64,000 nt of DNA from Cupriavidus sp. D384 (lineage in GTDB: Bacteria > Pseudomonadota > Gammaproteobacteria > Burkholderiales > Burkholderiaceae). The stretch is taken from the NCBI RefSeq assembly GCF_001652915.1, contig NZ_BBQI01000132.1:1-64000 (forward strand), read 5' to 3'. A program made the translations under genes and the position numbers. Below the pieces are notes generated by a model. It saw only the letters and a program-made list of their open reading frames with translations, was not told the origin of the DNA and did not search any database. How positions within the stretch are numbered: position 1 is the stretch's first letter; every line of letters begins with the position of its first letter. Positions 7,815 through 17,298 of the stretch are shown here, piece by piece.

Positions 7815-8876
7815 CTGCTCGTGGCTTTCGTAGTCGGAATTCCGATGTTCTTCGAAGTCGGGCTGGTTGTGATGTTGCCGTTGATCTTCAGTGTTGCGCG
7901 CAAACTCGAGGGCAAGGGCCGTTTCAAGGGATCGGCCTATGTCTATGTAGGCGTTCCGGTCATCTCTGCGCTGGCCGCGATGCATGGCATGGTGCCGCCC
8001 CACCCGGGGCCGCTGACGGCGATCGCCAGTCTGAAAACGTCTGTGGGTCCGACGATGCTGTACGGCTTTCTTGCGGCGATTCCAGCCATGATTCTTGGCG
8101 GTCCACTTTATGGTGCCTTCATGTCTCCCCGCATGACCACCCGGCCCGATCAGGCCCTGCTGGACCAGTTCACTCTCACGGAGAAAACCGCTGGTGACCG
8201 GCAGCCCGGCGCCGGGATCGGCGTGCTGGCAGCATTGCTGCCAGCGATCCTGATGCTCGGGCATGCCATTGCGGAGACGGTGCTGCCCAAGGGGAGTGCC
8301 GCGCTGCACGTGGCAAGTTTCCTCGGCAATCCGTTGATCGCCATGTTGTTGGGCGTGCTGTTCGCGATCGTGGCACTCGTGTCGTCCCGCGGCGGCGACC
8401 CCGAGAAACTGCGCGGTGCGCTGGGCAACAGTCTCAAGCCCATTGCCTCGATCATCATGATCATCGCGGGCGGCGGCGCATTTCAGCAGATGCTCACCAG
8501 CGCCAAGGTGGGCGATGCCATCGTGCATCTGACTCAGCAGCTCGCGTTTCCGCCGCTGATCCTGGGCTGGCTGATCGCGATGCTGCTATCGGTCTCGACG
8601 GGGTCGGCGACCGTGGGCATCGTCGGTGCTGCCGGCTTGCTTGCGCCGCTGGCCGGCAGCGATCCGAGCCTCAACCTGCCGTTGCTGGCATTGTCGATCG
8701 GTTGCGGATCGCTGTTCTTCAACTACGCCAATCACGCGGACTTCTGGATGGTCAAGGAATCGTTCGGCATGACCATGAGTGAAGCGACAAAGACGATTTC
8801 GGTGGTCCAATCGATCGTTGCGGTCGTCGGACTGCTCATGGTGCTGATCTTCAATGCGGCGATTCCCATGCATTGA
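7815..8876 (+). pseudogene. GntP-family gluconate/organic acid permease, N-terminally truncated
   Basis: The sequence LLVAFVVGIPMFFEVGLVVMLP and onwards is typical of GntP-family H+ symporters, with many hydrophobic segments through to residue 351. Family members are about 440-460 residues, so roughly the first 90-100 residues are missing. The reading frame fuses upstream to radC-like sequence. A GTG at 7821 could serve as a start, but no ribosome-binding site is obvious and the first transmembrane helices are gone. The C-terminus looks intact (...LLMVLIFNAAIPMH). Most likely a non-functional remnant left by a deletion or insertion. Confidence 0.75.
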
Positions 8877-9148
8877 GGAACAGGCAGGCGGATGAGGCTG
8901 CTTTGCGTGATCTTCCGCGAAGTGGATGTTAAGACAACGAGAGGATTCAATGAGGCGCGACGAGTTCGATCCGTCTTGCAGATCCTTGAACAGGCCTGCA
9001 CGGTTGTACTGCCGTGCAATGGCCTCTTCACGGTATCGACCCGTCCTCCCGGGCTCGTGGCCTCCCCGGCCTCGTGCGATGCCGTACGGTGATCAATCGT
9101 CGAGACCGCAGCGATATTGCGCGGAACTGTTAAGGAGGAGTGAGACCA
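8877..9148. other. Intergenic stretch, nothing recognised
   Basis: Lies between the truncated permease and the convergent MFS gene. A ribosome-binding-like AAGGAGGAG occurs at about 9131 but no credible gene follows it. No clear terminator is seen. Confidence 0.3.
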
Positions 9149-10561
9149 TCATGTGCCGATCGCGGCTTTGATATCCGGTTCGGGTCGAGGAGAATTTCGG
9201 GTGGCGATCCAATAGAGCAGGCAACTCGATGCCGCGGCGACTGTGCCCACGATGGCGAGCGCCGTGGCCAGTCCATGCTGCGGATCGGCCAACCGCTCAT
9301 TGATCCAGCCCACCGCGAACGGACCAACGCCTCCGCTGATGGCATTGGTGAGAAACACGAGCATCGCGATGGCCCGGCCGCGCATCCGATTGGGAATGGC
9401 AATCTGCAGCGGCACGGGCGCAAGCGCCATGACGACGCTCGCGGCGAAGGCGCAAACGCCGTACATAAGCAGGGCCAGCATCGCCGTAGGGGCGAGCGGC
9501 GCGAGGCAAGCCGCCGGAACGAGTGCAGTGGCAGCGCATGCGGCGATACGTAGCACCTTGCGCAACGCCCCGAGATCCGTGACCTTTCCGACGAGTAGCG
9601 TGGCGGCTATCACGCCTGCCATTCCTCCGAGCATGTACATGGGTCCAGCAAGTTTGCCTACCTCGCTGGCACTCAGCCCGAATCGGCGGATGACCATCGT
9701 TGGAAACCACGCCGCGTGTGAGTAGAACAGCAGGATCAGCGCCACATACCCGAAGAAATAGGGCAGGCAGAAGCGGTTGCGCACGAACAGTTCCTTCAGA
9801 ACCTCGCGCAACGGCGGGGCGTCGCAGGTTCCCGCTGCATCAAGGACGCCCTGCCGCCTGGGCTCTCTGATGGTCAGCGCCACCAGCGCAGCGAGTCCGA
9901 TGCCGGGAAGCCCCACGGTAAAGAACACCATCTGCCAGGGGCGGAGGTCATGCGCGGACAGCCATGCGGCCATTGCAGGCTGCTCCATCCACCCGAGCAG
10001 CGCACCCCCGCCAAGCAGCGCGACGCCGCCTCCCGCATACGGGCCCAGCATGAACGCGCCGCTGGCCCGCGCAACTTTCCGGGGCGGGAAGAGATCGCTG
10101 AAGATCGACAACGCTGCGGGACTCAGAGCGGCCTCGGCGATCGCCGTTCCCGCGCGCCACATCAGCAGCTCCCAAAACGTCGTGGCGGTACCGCACATCG
10201 CGGTCGAGATGGCCCAGATGGCTACGCATGCAGCACTGAGCAAGACGCGATTGGACCGGTCCACGAGCCGCGCCACGAAGACGCCCGCGGTCGCGTAGCA
10301 CATCGTAAAGGTGATGCCTTGAAGCAGACCGATCTGCGTGTCACTCAGCGACAGCGATGCCTTGAGCGGCTGAACCAGAATGCTGACCACCTGGCGGTCG
10401 ATATAGGAGAATGCAAAGCACAGGAAAAACATCCCAACAATGTACGCATGGGAGAACGCGCTATGCGATGCGTCGGGAGAAGGGTATCGGTTGTTCGGCA
10501 TGGAGCTGGCAGGGGTATTGGTAACGGGAGCCGGTGGGACGTGACCGCGGGCGACGTGCAT
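9149..10561 (-). CDS. MFS transporter
   Basis: Major facilitator superfamily permease of up to 470 residues with about 12 hydrophobic segments. After a hydrophilic N-terminus, helix 1 (YIVGMFFLCFAFSYIDRQVV) and the following loop LSDTQIGLLQGITF match the spinster/sugar-phosphate/anion symporter-like branch of bacterial MFS. The start at 10561 lies 15 bases after the stop of the preceding hydrolase gene; an internal ATG at 10501 is an alternative. Co-transcription with the hydrolase suggests that it imports the amide or ester-linked acid which that enzyme cleaves. The substrate cannot be read from the sequence. Confidence 0.85.
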   Translation of the reverse strand: MHVARGHVPPAPVTNTPASSMPNNRYPSPDASHSAFSHAYIVGMFFLCFAFSYIDRQVVSILVQPLKASLSLSDTQIGLLQGITFTMCYATAGVFVARLVDRSNRVLLSAACVAIWAISTAMCGTATTFWELLMWRAGTAIAEAALSPAALSIFSDLFPPRKVARASGAFMLGPYAGGGVALLGGGALLGWMEQPAMAAWLSAHDLRPWQMVFFTVGLPGIGLAALVALTIREPRRQGVLDAAGTCDAPPLREVLKELFVRNRFCLPYFFGYVALILLFYSHAAWFPTMVIRRFGLSASEVGKLAGPMYMLGGMAGVIAATLLVGKVTDLGALRKVLRIAACAATALVPAACLAPLAPTAMLALLMYGVCAFAASVVMALAPVPLQIAIPNRMRGRAIAMLVFLTNAISGGVGPFAVGWINERLADPQHGLATALAIVGTVAAASSCLLYWIATRNSPRPEPDIKAAIGT

Positions 10562-10576
10562 CGCGGCCTGCTACTG

Positions 10577-11620
10577 CTATTGCCACTGCGTTTCTCCCGC
10601 CAGCAACGCGATGCAGTCGCCAGGTTCCACGCGCGCGAACGTCCGTGCGCAGACCACCATGCCATCGCCCGCGAAATGCAGTTCGCGCGGCGCCTCCCAT
10701 GGTGCGTGCGGATCGAAAAGTCGACCCGCCAGTTGGCCCGCCGCCACGGTATCGCCCCGTCGGAAGCAAGGCTCGAACACGCCATGCCGGGGGGCAAAGA
10801 GATAGTGGCGGGCGCCGTCGACCCGAAGCAGGGTGGTTGGGGGCGCGATCTCTGCGCGCGGGTCGTCGCGCGTGAGCCCTGCCGCCTGAAGGAAGCGGCG
10901 CAACCCGTCCTCGACGATCTTCACGCCATCGACGTTGCAAGCCGCGCCGCCGCCAAACTCGCCACACAGGAACAGCGTGCCATGGCGCTCCGCCGCGGCA
11001 CCGTAGGTCCGGTCTTCACCTAGCAAATCCATGACCATCGTGTGCGGCGCGGCGAACGCGTCCACAAGCCGGATGTATTCCGCATGCCGTCCTGCATTTC
11101 CGGGAAGCGCCGCGAGCAAGGTCGGCATGTGGTCGAACGATGCGCCGCCTGCGTGCAGGTCGAACACGATGTCCGCACGCGGAAAGAGCTCCGTATCGAC
11201 ATAGTGCGCAATCATTGCCGTCAGCGATCCATTGCGATCGCCAGGAAACATGCGATTCAGATTGCCCCGGTCGATCGGTGAGGTCCGCGAGCCGTTGAGG
11301 AACGCGGGGAAGTTCAACGCAGGAATGACGATCAGGCGCCCCTCTATGCGCATCGCAGGCATGCGTTGCAGCAGCTTCATCAACGCCACCGGCCCTTCGT
11401 ACTCGTCGCCATGATTGCCTCCCGTCAGCAGGATCGTGGGGCCTTCGCCGCGCTTGAGCACGGCGACGGGCGTGGGAATATGTCCGTAGGCCGAGCGATC
11501 GTGCGAATACGGAATGCGCAAGGTGCCCGTCTGGAAGCCCTCGCGGTCATAGTCGATGTCCGTAGAGATCAACGATTTCTGTGAAGCTGCACGGGTCTCG
11601 GGGAAGTTTTGGTTAGGCAA
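10577..11620 (-). CDS. Succinylglutamate desuccinylase/aspartoacylase-family hydrolase
   Basis: Zinc carboxypeptidase-like deacylase, 347 residues. The metal ligands are visible: H70 and E73 in GGNHGDEYEG, and H156 in FDLHAGG; RGNLNRMFPG (118-127) is the substrate-binding arginine/asparagine region of the family. The C-terminal 60 residues form the small beta-rich domain. The family removes acyl groups from N-acyl amino acids. The GGNHGDEYEG form is also seen in DoeB-like N-acetyl-diaminobutyrate deacetylases, but the ectoine catabolism genes are not present here. Probably an operon with the MFS gene, controlled by the divergent LysR regulator. Confidence 0.85.
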   Translation of the reverse strand: MPNQNFPETRAASQKSLISTDIDYDREGFQTGTLRIPYSHDRSAYGHIPTPVAVLKRGEGPTILLTGGNHGDEYEGPVALMKLLQRMPAMRIEGRLIVIPALNFPAFLNGSRTSPIDRGNLNRMFPGDRNGSLTAMIAHYVDTELFPRADIVFDLHAGGASFDHMPTLLAALPGNAGRHAEYIRLVDAFAAPHTMVMDLLGEDRTYGAAAERHGTLFLCGEFGGGAACNVDGVKIVEDGLRRFLQAAGLTRDDPRAEIAPPTTLLRVDGARHYLFAPRHGVFEPCFRRGDTVAAGQLAGRLFDPHAPWEAPRELHFAGDGMVVCARTFARVEPGDCIALLAGETQWQ

Positions 11621-11890
11621 GTGATGTCTCCTGGAAGCCGGGAACGAACATGCACAAACTATTGACTATTTGATGAGGCCGGACAATTGCCGTTGATTGC
11701 GGCTGCCGATGCTTAGGAGGCATCGCCTCGCCTATCTTCCAGGCAGACAAGGTAGTACGACTTTGGCGACACGTAAGCGATCGTAGACAGGCGGATCAAT
11801 CGTCCAGCGCGGATATCCCCAGACGGGCGGGGCGTGACGGTATCATCGCCGGACGATCGCTTTGTTCGGAAACCTTTGTTGGGAAACGTC
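11621..11890. promoter_or_regulatory. Divergent control region between hydrolase operon and LysR gene
   Basis: A 270-bp spacer between divergent genes, the usual place for LysR operator sites and both promoters. I could not single out one T-N11-A site or -35/-10 pair with confidence. Confidence 0.4.
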
Positions 11891-12766
11891 ATGGAACTCA
11901 GGCACCTTCGCTATTTCAGCGCCGTTGCGGAACTGCGCAGTGTGCGCGCCGCTTCGGAACAGCTCCATGTCACCCAGCCCGCGATATCGCGGCAGATCCA
12001 GGATCTCGAGGAGTCGATAGGCGCAGCGCTGTTCGAGCGCACCCCGCGCGGCCTGAAGCTGACGCCGGCGGGGCAGGCATACCTGGAGGAAACACGTCAG
12101 ATCCTGGCGCACGTCGATGCAGCCAACCGCCTTGCGCGCAGGATTGCGGAAGGCGTGCAGGGCCATCTGCGTATCGGGTTCGTGGAGAACGCGGCCTGGA
12201 GTGGCGTCGTCTCGGAAGCGCTGCACGCCTTCGAACAAGCTGCGCCGCATATCGCCCTCGAACTCATGCCGATGAATACGCCGGAACAGCTGGACGCCAT
12301 TTCCACCGATCGGCTCGACGGAGGCTTTTGCTATCGCTTCGGTACGCTGCCAGAAGGTATCGCCAGCGTTCGCATTCTCGAACAGAACGTCGTGCTGGCC
12401 GTGCCAACGACGTGGCCGCTTGCGGACCTTGCCTCCGTCGCTGCAGCCGACTTGGGCGGGAAACCGTTTATTGCCTTTCCGCGGCATGTCTATCCCGCTT
12501 ACTACGATCACCTGCTTTCCGCGTGCGCGGCGGCCAGCCTCACGCTCGATATCCGCCAGGAGGCCACGACGGAAACGGCGATTCTATCGCTCGTGTCGGC
12601 GGGCATGGGTGCCGCCATCGTCAATGCGGCAAATCGCGACCGTCCGCCAACGCGCGTGCGCTTTGTCGCATTGCGTGATCTATCGGTGCCGTTGCCGCTC
12701 GAATTCTGCTTTGCGGCTGCAGAACAGAATCCCGCGCTGAAGCGCTTCGCGGCGCAATTCGGCTAG
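11891..12766 (+). CDS. LysR-family transcriptional regulator
   Basis: 291-residue regulator. The N-terminal helix-turn-helix is textbook LTTR: MELRHLRYFSAVAELRSVRAASEQLHVTQPAISRQI-type, with LFERTPRGLKLTPAG closing the wing. A periplasmic-binding-protein-like effector domain follows (about 90-290). I chose ATG 11891, preceded by TTGGGAAACG, over the in-frame upstream codon at 11834 because the family starts at MELRHL. Divergent from the hydrolase-MFS operon, which it probably controls. Confidence 0.92.
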   Translation: MELRHLRYFSAVAELRSVRAASEQLHVTQPAISRQIQDLEESIGAALFERTPRGLKLTPAGQAYLEETRQILAHVDAANRLARRIAEGVQGHLRIGFVENAAWSGVVSEALHAFEQAAPHIALELMPMNTPEQLDAISTDRLDGGFCYRFGTLPEGIASVRILEQNVVLAVPTTWPLADLASVAAADLGGKPFIAFPRHVYPAYYDHLLSACAAASLTLDIRQEATTETAILSLVSAGMGAAIVNAANRDRPPTRVRFVALRDLSVPLPLEFCFAAAEQNPALKRFAAQFG

Positions 12767-12867
12767 CCTGGAAGGCATGACCGTCCTACCTGAAAGGCAT
12801 TGGTAGCGACCGGCGTCTTGCGCGATACTAAACGCATGTCATTTGTCAGGACGTCGCAGGCGTCCGT

Positions 12868-13764
12868 ATGTCCATGAAGACTTTCCCACACACCCACCAA
12901 GTGGGAGCGGCAAAGATTACTCGCATCGACGAAACCAGCTTTGCGCTGGCACCCGAGCAGCTCTTTCCTGCATGGACCGAGGCGCATGGGCTTGCGTTGC
13001 GAGAGCGCTTTGCAACAGATAGCCTTGACCTGACCAATCGACGCGTACCGCTCAAGACTCACTTGTGGCTCGTCGAGATAGAAGGGCACACGATTGTCGT
13101 TGATACTGGCATTGGGAATGGCAAGTCGCGCCCGTTCAGCGCGTTGTTCGACCGCCTCGACAATCCGGTGCTTGCGCGTCTCGAAGCCGCGGGTTTTCGC
13201 ACTGAACAAGTGGATTACGTGCTGCTGACCCACTTGCACGTCGATCACGTCGGTTGGAACACGGTTAACCGGGGCGGAAGCTGGATGCCGCTGTTCGACC
13301 ATGCCACCTACGTGTTCGGCGAACGGGAGCGAGACTTCTTTGCGTCACCGGAAGGTGCGGGCCGACGCATGGTGTTCGAGGACAGCGTCAAGCCTGTTAT
13401 GGAGGCGGGGCAGGCGCGCGTCGTGCCGGATGAGGGGGCGGAGATTCTCGATGGCATCAGGTTTATCCCGACGTTTGGACATAGCGTCGGGCATATGGCC
13501 ATCGAGATCCGCTCTCGCGGAGAAACGGCGCTTTTCACGGGCGACGTCATGCACAGCGCGCTGCAAGTCCATCACCCGGAATGGAATTCGGTCTTCTGCC
13601 AGTTGCCGGAGCAGGCCCGCGCCTCCCGTCTTGCCATGCTCGATTACGCCGCAAGGACGGAGGCGACGGTCTTTTCCGCGCATTTTGCCGAGACTTCGGC
13701 AGGAACCGTCAAGCGCGCTAGCACTGGATTCGAGTGGTCCTACGCTAATCAGAATCTTGAGTGA
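12868..13764 (+). CDS. Metallo-beta-lactamase-fold hydrolase
   Basis: 298-residue MBL-fold protein. The dinuclear zinc motif HLHVDH is at 122-127, with further ligands expected in the FGHSVGHM region near residue 210 (H) and in the FTGDVMHS segment (D). The fold and spacing match the lactonase-like/SoxH-like MBL branch. Members include AHL lactonases and many enzymes of unknown substrate, so no reaction is assigned. Alternative start at Met-3. Stands alone between the LysR gene and the autotransporter gene, which is on the other strand. Confidence 0.85.
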   Translation: MSMKTFPHTHQVGAAKITRIDETSFALAPEQLFPAWTEAHGLALRERFATDSLDLTNRRVPLKTHLWLVEIEGHTIVVDTGIGNGKSRPFSALFDRLDNPVLARLEAAGFRTEQVDYVLLTHLHVDHVGWNTVNRGGSWMPLFDHATYVFGERERDFFASPEGAGRRMVFEDSVKPVMEAGQARVVPDEGAEILDGIRFIPTFGHSVGHMAIEIRSRGETALFTGDVMHSALQVHHPEWNSVFCQLPEQARASRLAMLDYAARTEATVFSAHFAETSAGTVKRASTGFEWSYANQNLE

Positions 13765-13844
13765 TACGCTGGCAAGCTTCAACAAACAGTCGGTAGGCCC
13801 GGTCGCAGTCGTCCGGCGCATATCGAGCCTGTCTCCTTGGCTCC

Positions 13845-16800
13845 CTACCACGCGTACTTCATTCCCACGCGCAGTGCGTACTGGTAGTAGCTCTGCGCGC
13901 CCCAGGCGCCTGACACGTTGGACCACGCCGTCCAGCGTTTGCCCATATCTGCATTCACGCCGAGCTTCACCTCGTAGCGGTTGCTCGGATACATGCTGCC
14001 CAGCGGCAGGTCGTTGAACGAGATGCTGCTGGAAACGCTGGTGTGCCACCAGTTGAGCGTCAGGTACGGCTGGATCTTGCGATTGTCCGCGCGAAGGAAA
14101 GTGCGATGAAAGCGTGCGCCAAGCCGGGTAATCCAGCCATGCGAGTTGGCGCCGCTGACGTTGGTGCCATTGGGCTCGGTGATGTCGGATTCGTTGTAGC
14201 CCACGTAGATCAACTGGCCCTGCGGCTCGATGACCCAGTCGTTGCGCAGCGGTACCGCATAGCCGGTCTCGCCAGACGCGGCCCAGCCCTGCGCGTTGTA
14301 GCGCACCGAGGGCAGGTACTGGCCGTCGACATGGTTGGTGAACCAGCCGTACTGCAACCAGGTGTCGACATAGGCACCGAGTTTTCTCTCATCGTTCTGG
14401 TACCAGGTGGCATAGCCACCCACGCTCCAGCCCTCGACGGTACCCTTCGCGCTGAACGGATTGCCTTGCGCGTTGGCATTGGTGTTGGCGTAGCCGTAGC
14501 TGCCCATCAGGCCGAGGTGGCCGCGATCCGCGCCGTTGCCGAAGACCTTCCACTTGGCCAGTTCGGCACCGCCGTGCAGCAGGAACGAGTTGGTGCTGGC
14601 CTTGAAGATGCCATTCGCGCTCTTGCTGCCCTGCCAGTTGCCCACCGCGCGCAGCCATCCCGAACGGGGCTTGTCCTGATCGGGAATGAAGCCCTGGTCC
14701 TCGACGTACTGCGGCTCGCCGAGGCGGTCATGCAGACTGTGCACGAACATCTCGCCGACCAGGCGCTGGTTGGCGAGGTAGGCGGCGATTTCCGGGCGAT
14801 ACAGCGGGTTGGGCGGGTCCGGTGGCGTCGGCGGAACCGGGCCCGCCTCCGAACGCAGATACCACGCATCGGCGTTGGTGCCATCGGTGCTGCCGCGGAA
14901 CAGGCGGTATTCGTAGGCACCTGCCACGGCGCGTCCGTCGAGCGCGAACGCGCTGGCGGCAGTGGTGCCGCCGTTCGTGGCATTCACCACCTGGATGCCG
15001 TTGGCGGTGGTCAGCGCGCCTGTACCACCGACGTTGGCGATACGCAGGGCTGTGGTGCCGGTGGCGGTGCCGCCGTTGACGACCACCTGGTCGCTGGCCG
15101 CGCCATCGCTCGCGAGCACGGTGTTCAGGCCGATGGTGCCGCTGCCGGTCAGCGCACTCTGCACGGTAAGTGTCTTGAAGGCGCCGGCCACGGGCGGCTG
15201 GAACTGGATCAGCGCGCCGCTCGCCATGCCCAGGTTGTTGAGCTGCGAACTGGCGGTCATGTTCCAGCGGCTGGTACCGTCGACGGTCAGACTGACCGGG
15301 TCGATCTTGCCGGTCAGTACGGAGCTGTTCTGAAGGTTGGCGGTCACGATGCTGGCGGCATCCGAAGCGATATCGCCGGTCGCGCTGACGCCGTTCATGA
15401 CGAAGTTGACCCGGCTGCCGCTTGCGCCAGATGTCAGCGCATTGAGCAGCAGGCCGCTGCCGGTGCTGGTCTGGGCGCCGCCGGAAAGCGTGATGCTCGC
15501 GGACGTGCCCTCGACGTGGAACAGGTCGCCACCGGCGCTGATACTGCCGCCCTGCACGGTTACCGTGTTCGAAGCGGGGGCGGCGGGCGGGGTGGCTGGC
15601 ACGGCTTGGGTCGCGCCGTCCGGCAACTCTGGCGGCAATGCCGTGATCAGGCCCGATTGTGCCGCGACGCTGATGCCATGTCCTGCGGCGGTCAGCGTGG
15701 TATTAGTGAGCGCTACCGCGCTGCTTCCGACGGCCAGTGCGCCGGCACCGGCATTGCTTGCAAGTGTGGCGCCTGTGACGTTGATAATCGACGCGCGCGC
15801 GGCGATGGCCGATGCATCGGTGCCAGCGGTGGTGACCGTGCCACCATTCAAGGTGATGATGCCCCCCTCGCGCGCCAGCAGTCCATGCGCCTGGGCGCCG
15901 GACGTATCAATGGTGCCCGTGATGCCGAGATTCAGCGTCGCCGGCGAGCGCAGACCGCCGGCATCTGCGCCGTACGCGCGCGCGCCTTGCGTCGATACCT
16001 TCAGCGTACCGGTGACGTCAACAGTGCCGCCCTGTCCGACATGTATGCCGATGGCGTCGTCGCTGGCCGTCGTGATGTCCATGTTGTTCAGCGATGCATT
16101 CGCACCGGTGATGACGTGCACCGCGTTGGAGCCATTGCCGGTCGTGGTGATCGTGACGCCGTTCGCGGTCAGTTGGTTTCCGGCCGGACCGCTGGTGTCC
16201 ACGCGGTCCGCATACAGGCCGTATGAGTTGGCGCCGCTCACGGCGACGGTGCCGCCCGTCACGCTCATCGAGGCGCCTTGGCTGGCGGCCCCTCGTAGCT
16301 GGTCGCCGGTTACCGTGATATCCGTGTTGAGGGTGCTGACCGAGCCTTTGGTCAGCGCCAGCACTGCGATGGCTGGTTCAACGCCGGTGGGACTGGCCCG
16401 GGTTAGCGAAACAGTGCCGTCGGTCAGATTTGCCTGGCCTGAATCCGAAGCGACCACGGCGGAAGATGCGACGCTGGTAACGGCAACGTTGTTCAGCGTG
16501 ATCGATGAACCAGCATTGCGCGCGAACACCGCGTAGGAGAGTGCGGGTTGCTGCGCCAGCAAGAATGTCGAGGCCAGGGTTCCGCCAGTCAGCGATGCAA
16601 TGCCACCGCCATCGGCTGCGAGGGCGGAGGCGGCGGAGTTCGTCGTTGTCGCGGTTAGATTCTTTCCAGTGAGATTACCGTTAGTCGTGACATAGATCGC
16701 CGAGCCCGAGCGACCATTGCCGTTACTCGCAATGTTCAATCCGGTGCGCGCCGTGATGGTATCGACGAACAGACCCGCGGCCAGTGCGGTTTGGGATGTT

Positions 16801-16886
16801 CCCAGAGACAGCGTTTCGCCGGCCACTGCCGCTAGAAACAGGGTCCGCCTGAAGGCCCGGCGACGCAAATCACATCGGATTCTCAT
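13845..16886 (-). CDS. Classical (type Va) autotransporter with pertactin-like passenger
   Basis: Secreted or surface protein of 1013 residues. A long signal region (RRAFRRTLFLAAVAGETLSL..., ends near ALAAG) precedes a Gly/Ser/Thr/Asn-rich beta-helix passenger of about 660 residues with many valine-rich repeats. A proline-rich hinge (GPVPPTPPDPPNP) and the roughly 290-residue autotransporter beta-barrel follow, ending in the terminal aromatic GMKYAW. I chose ATG 16886 with GGGGAG just upstream; the frame extends to 16955 without a better start. No protease motif was recognised in the passenger, so an adhesin or autoaggregation role is only a guess. Confidence 0.88.
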   Translation of the reverse strand: MRIRCDLRRRAFRRTLFLAAVAGETLSLGTSQTALAAGLFVDTITARTGLNIASNGNGRSGSAIYVTTNGNLTGKNLTATTTNSAASALAADGGGIASLTGGTLASTFLLAQQPALSYAVFARNAGSSITLNNVAVTSVASSAVVASDSGQANLTDGTVSLTRASPTGVEPAIAVLALTKGSVSTLNTDITVTGDQLRGAASQGASMSVTGGTVAVSGANSYGLYADRVDTSGPAGNQLTANGVTITTTGNGSNAVHVITGANASLNNMDITTASDDAIGIHVGQGGTVDVTGTLKVSTQGARAYGADAGGLRSPATLNLGITGTIDTSGAQAHGLLAREGGIITLNGGTVTTAGTDASAIAARASIINVTGATLASNAGAGALAVGSSAVALTNTTLTAAGHGISVAAQSGLITALPPELPDGATQAVPATPPAAPASNTVTVQGGSISAGGDLFHVEGTSASITLSGGAQTSTGSGLLLNALTSGASGSRVNFVMNGVSATGDIASDAASIVTANLQNSSVLTGKIDPVSLTVDGTSRWNMTASSQLNNLGMASGALIQFQPPVAGAFKTLTVQSALTGSGTIGLNTVLASDGAASDQVVVNGGTATGTTALRIANVGGTGALTTANGIQVVNATNGGTTAASAFALDGRAVAGAYEYRLFRGSTDGTNADAWYLRSEAGPVPPTPPDPPNPLYRPEIAAYLANQRLVGEMFVHSLHDRLGEPQYVEDQGFIPDQDKPRSGWLRAVGNWQGSKSANGIFKASTNSFLLHGGAELAKWKVFGNGADRGHLGLMGSYGYANTNANAQGNPFSAKGTVEGWSVGGYATWYQNDERKLGAYVDTWLQYGWFTNHVDGQYLPSVRYNAQGWAASGETGYAVPLRNDWVIEPQGQLIYVGYNESDITEPNGTNVSGANSHGWITRLGARFHRTFLRADNRKIQPYLTLNWWHTSVSSSISFNDLPLGSMYPSNRYEVKLGVNADMGKRWTAWSNVSGAWGAQSYYQYALRVGMKYAW

Positions 16887-17183
16887 TTGATGGACTCCCC
16901 GCGAAGGTGCTTTCCGAACAGCGCAGCGAAAGGGCTGACGGCAGGGTACGACCACCCGTGATGATGGAGGAAGTGAATAATTTCAAAGGAAGATTTAGGG
17001 AATTCTATTTGCCGGGATCGCGCAATCGGATCATAGACTCTGACGAGTCAATTTTTGCTTGGGCGCGTTTTGGCTTGCCGCTACCAATGTTCAGCGCGAA
17101 CATTTTGGTCGGTCGGACGACTCGGTAGAGGATGCGCTTATGCGAGATCGGTTTCCAAATCGCGACCGATATCCAGGGCCAAG

Positions 17184-17285
17184 TTCAATGCTGTGGCCAG
17201 GCGCCTCAATGAACACCCGCGCAAGACACTAGACCTCGATACACCGGCTGAACGACTCCATCAAGCTGTGGCGTTGACCGGGTGA
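17184..17285 (+). pseudogene. IS30-family transposase C-terminal remnant
   Basis: The last 33 codons of this frame read FNAVARRLNEHPRKTLDLDT followed by PAERLHQAVALTG and a stop. This is the standard C-terminal tail of IS30 transposases (LN-x-RPRKTL-x-x-x-TPAE...). The rest of the gene is missing, and the frame further upstream (17055-17183) is not transposase-like. It marks a past insertion between the autotransporter and siderophore loci. Confidence 0.75.
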
Positions 17286-17298
17286 ATCCAGCCGGCGG

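Noticed and set aside
14043..16226. 727-codon plus-strand open frame opposite the autotransporter
   Set aside because: Mirror of the repetitive passenger sequence; no domains or start signals.
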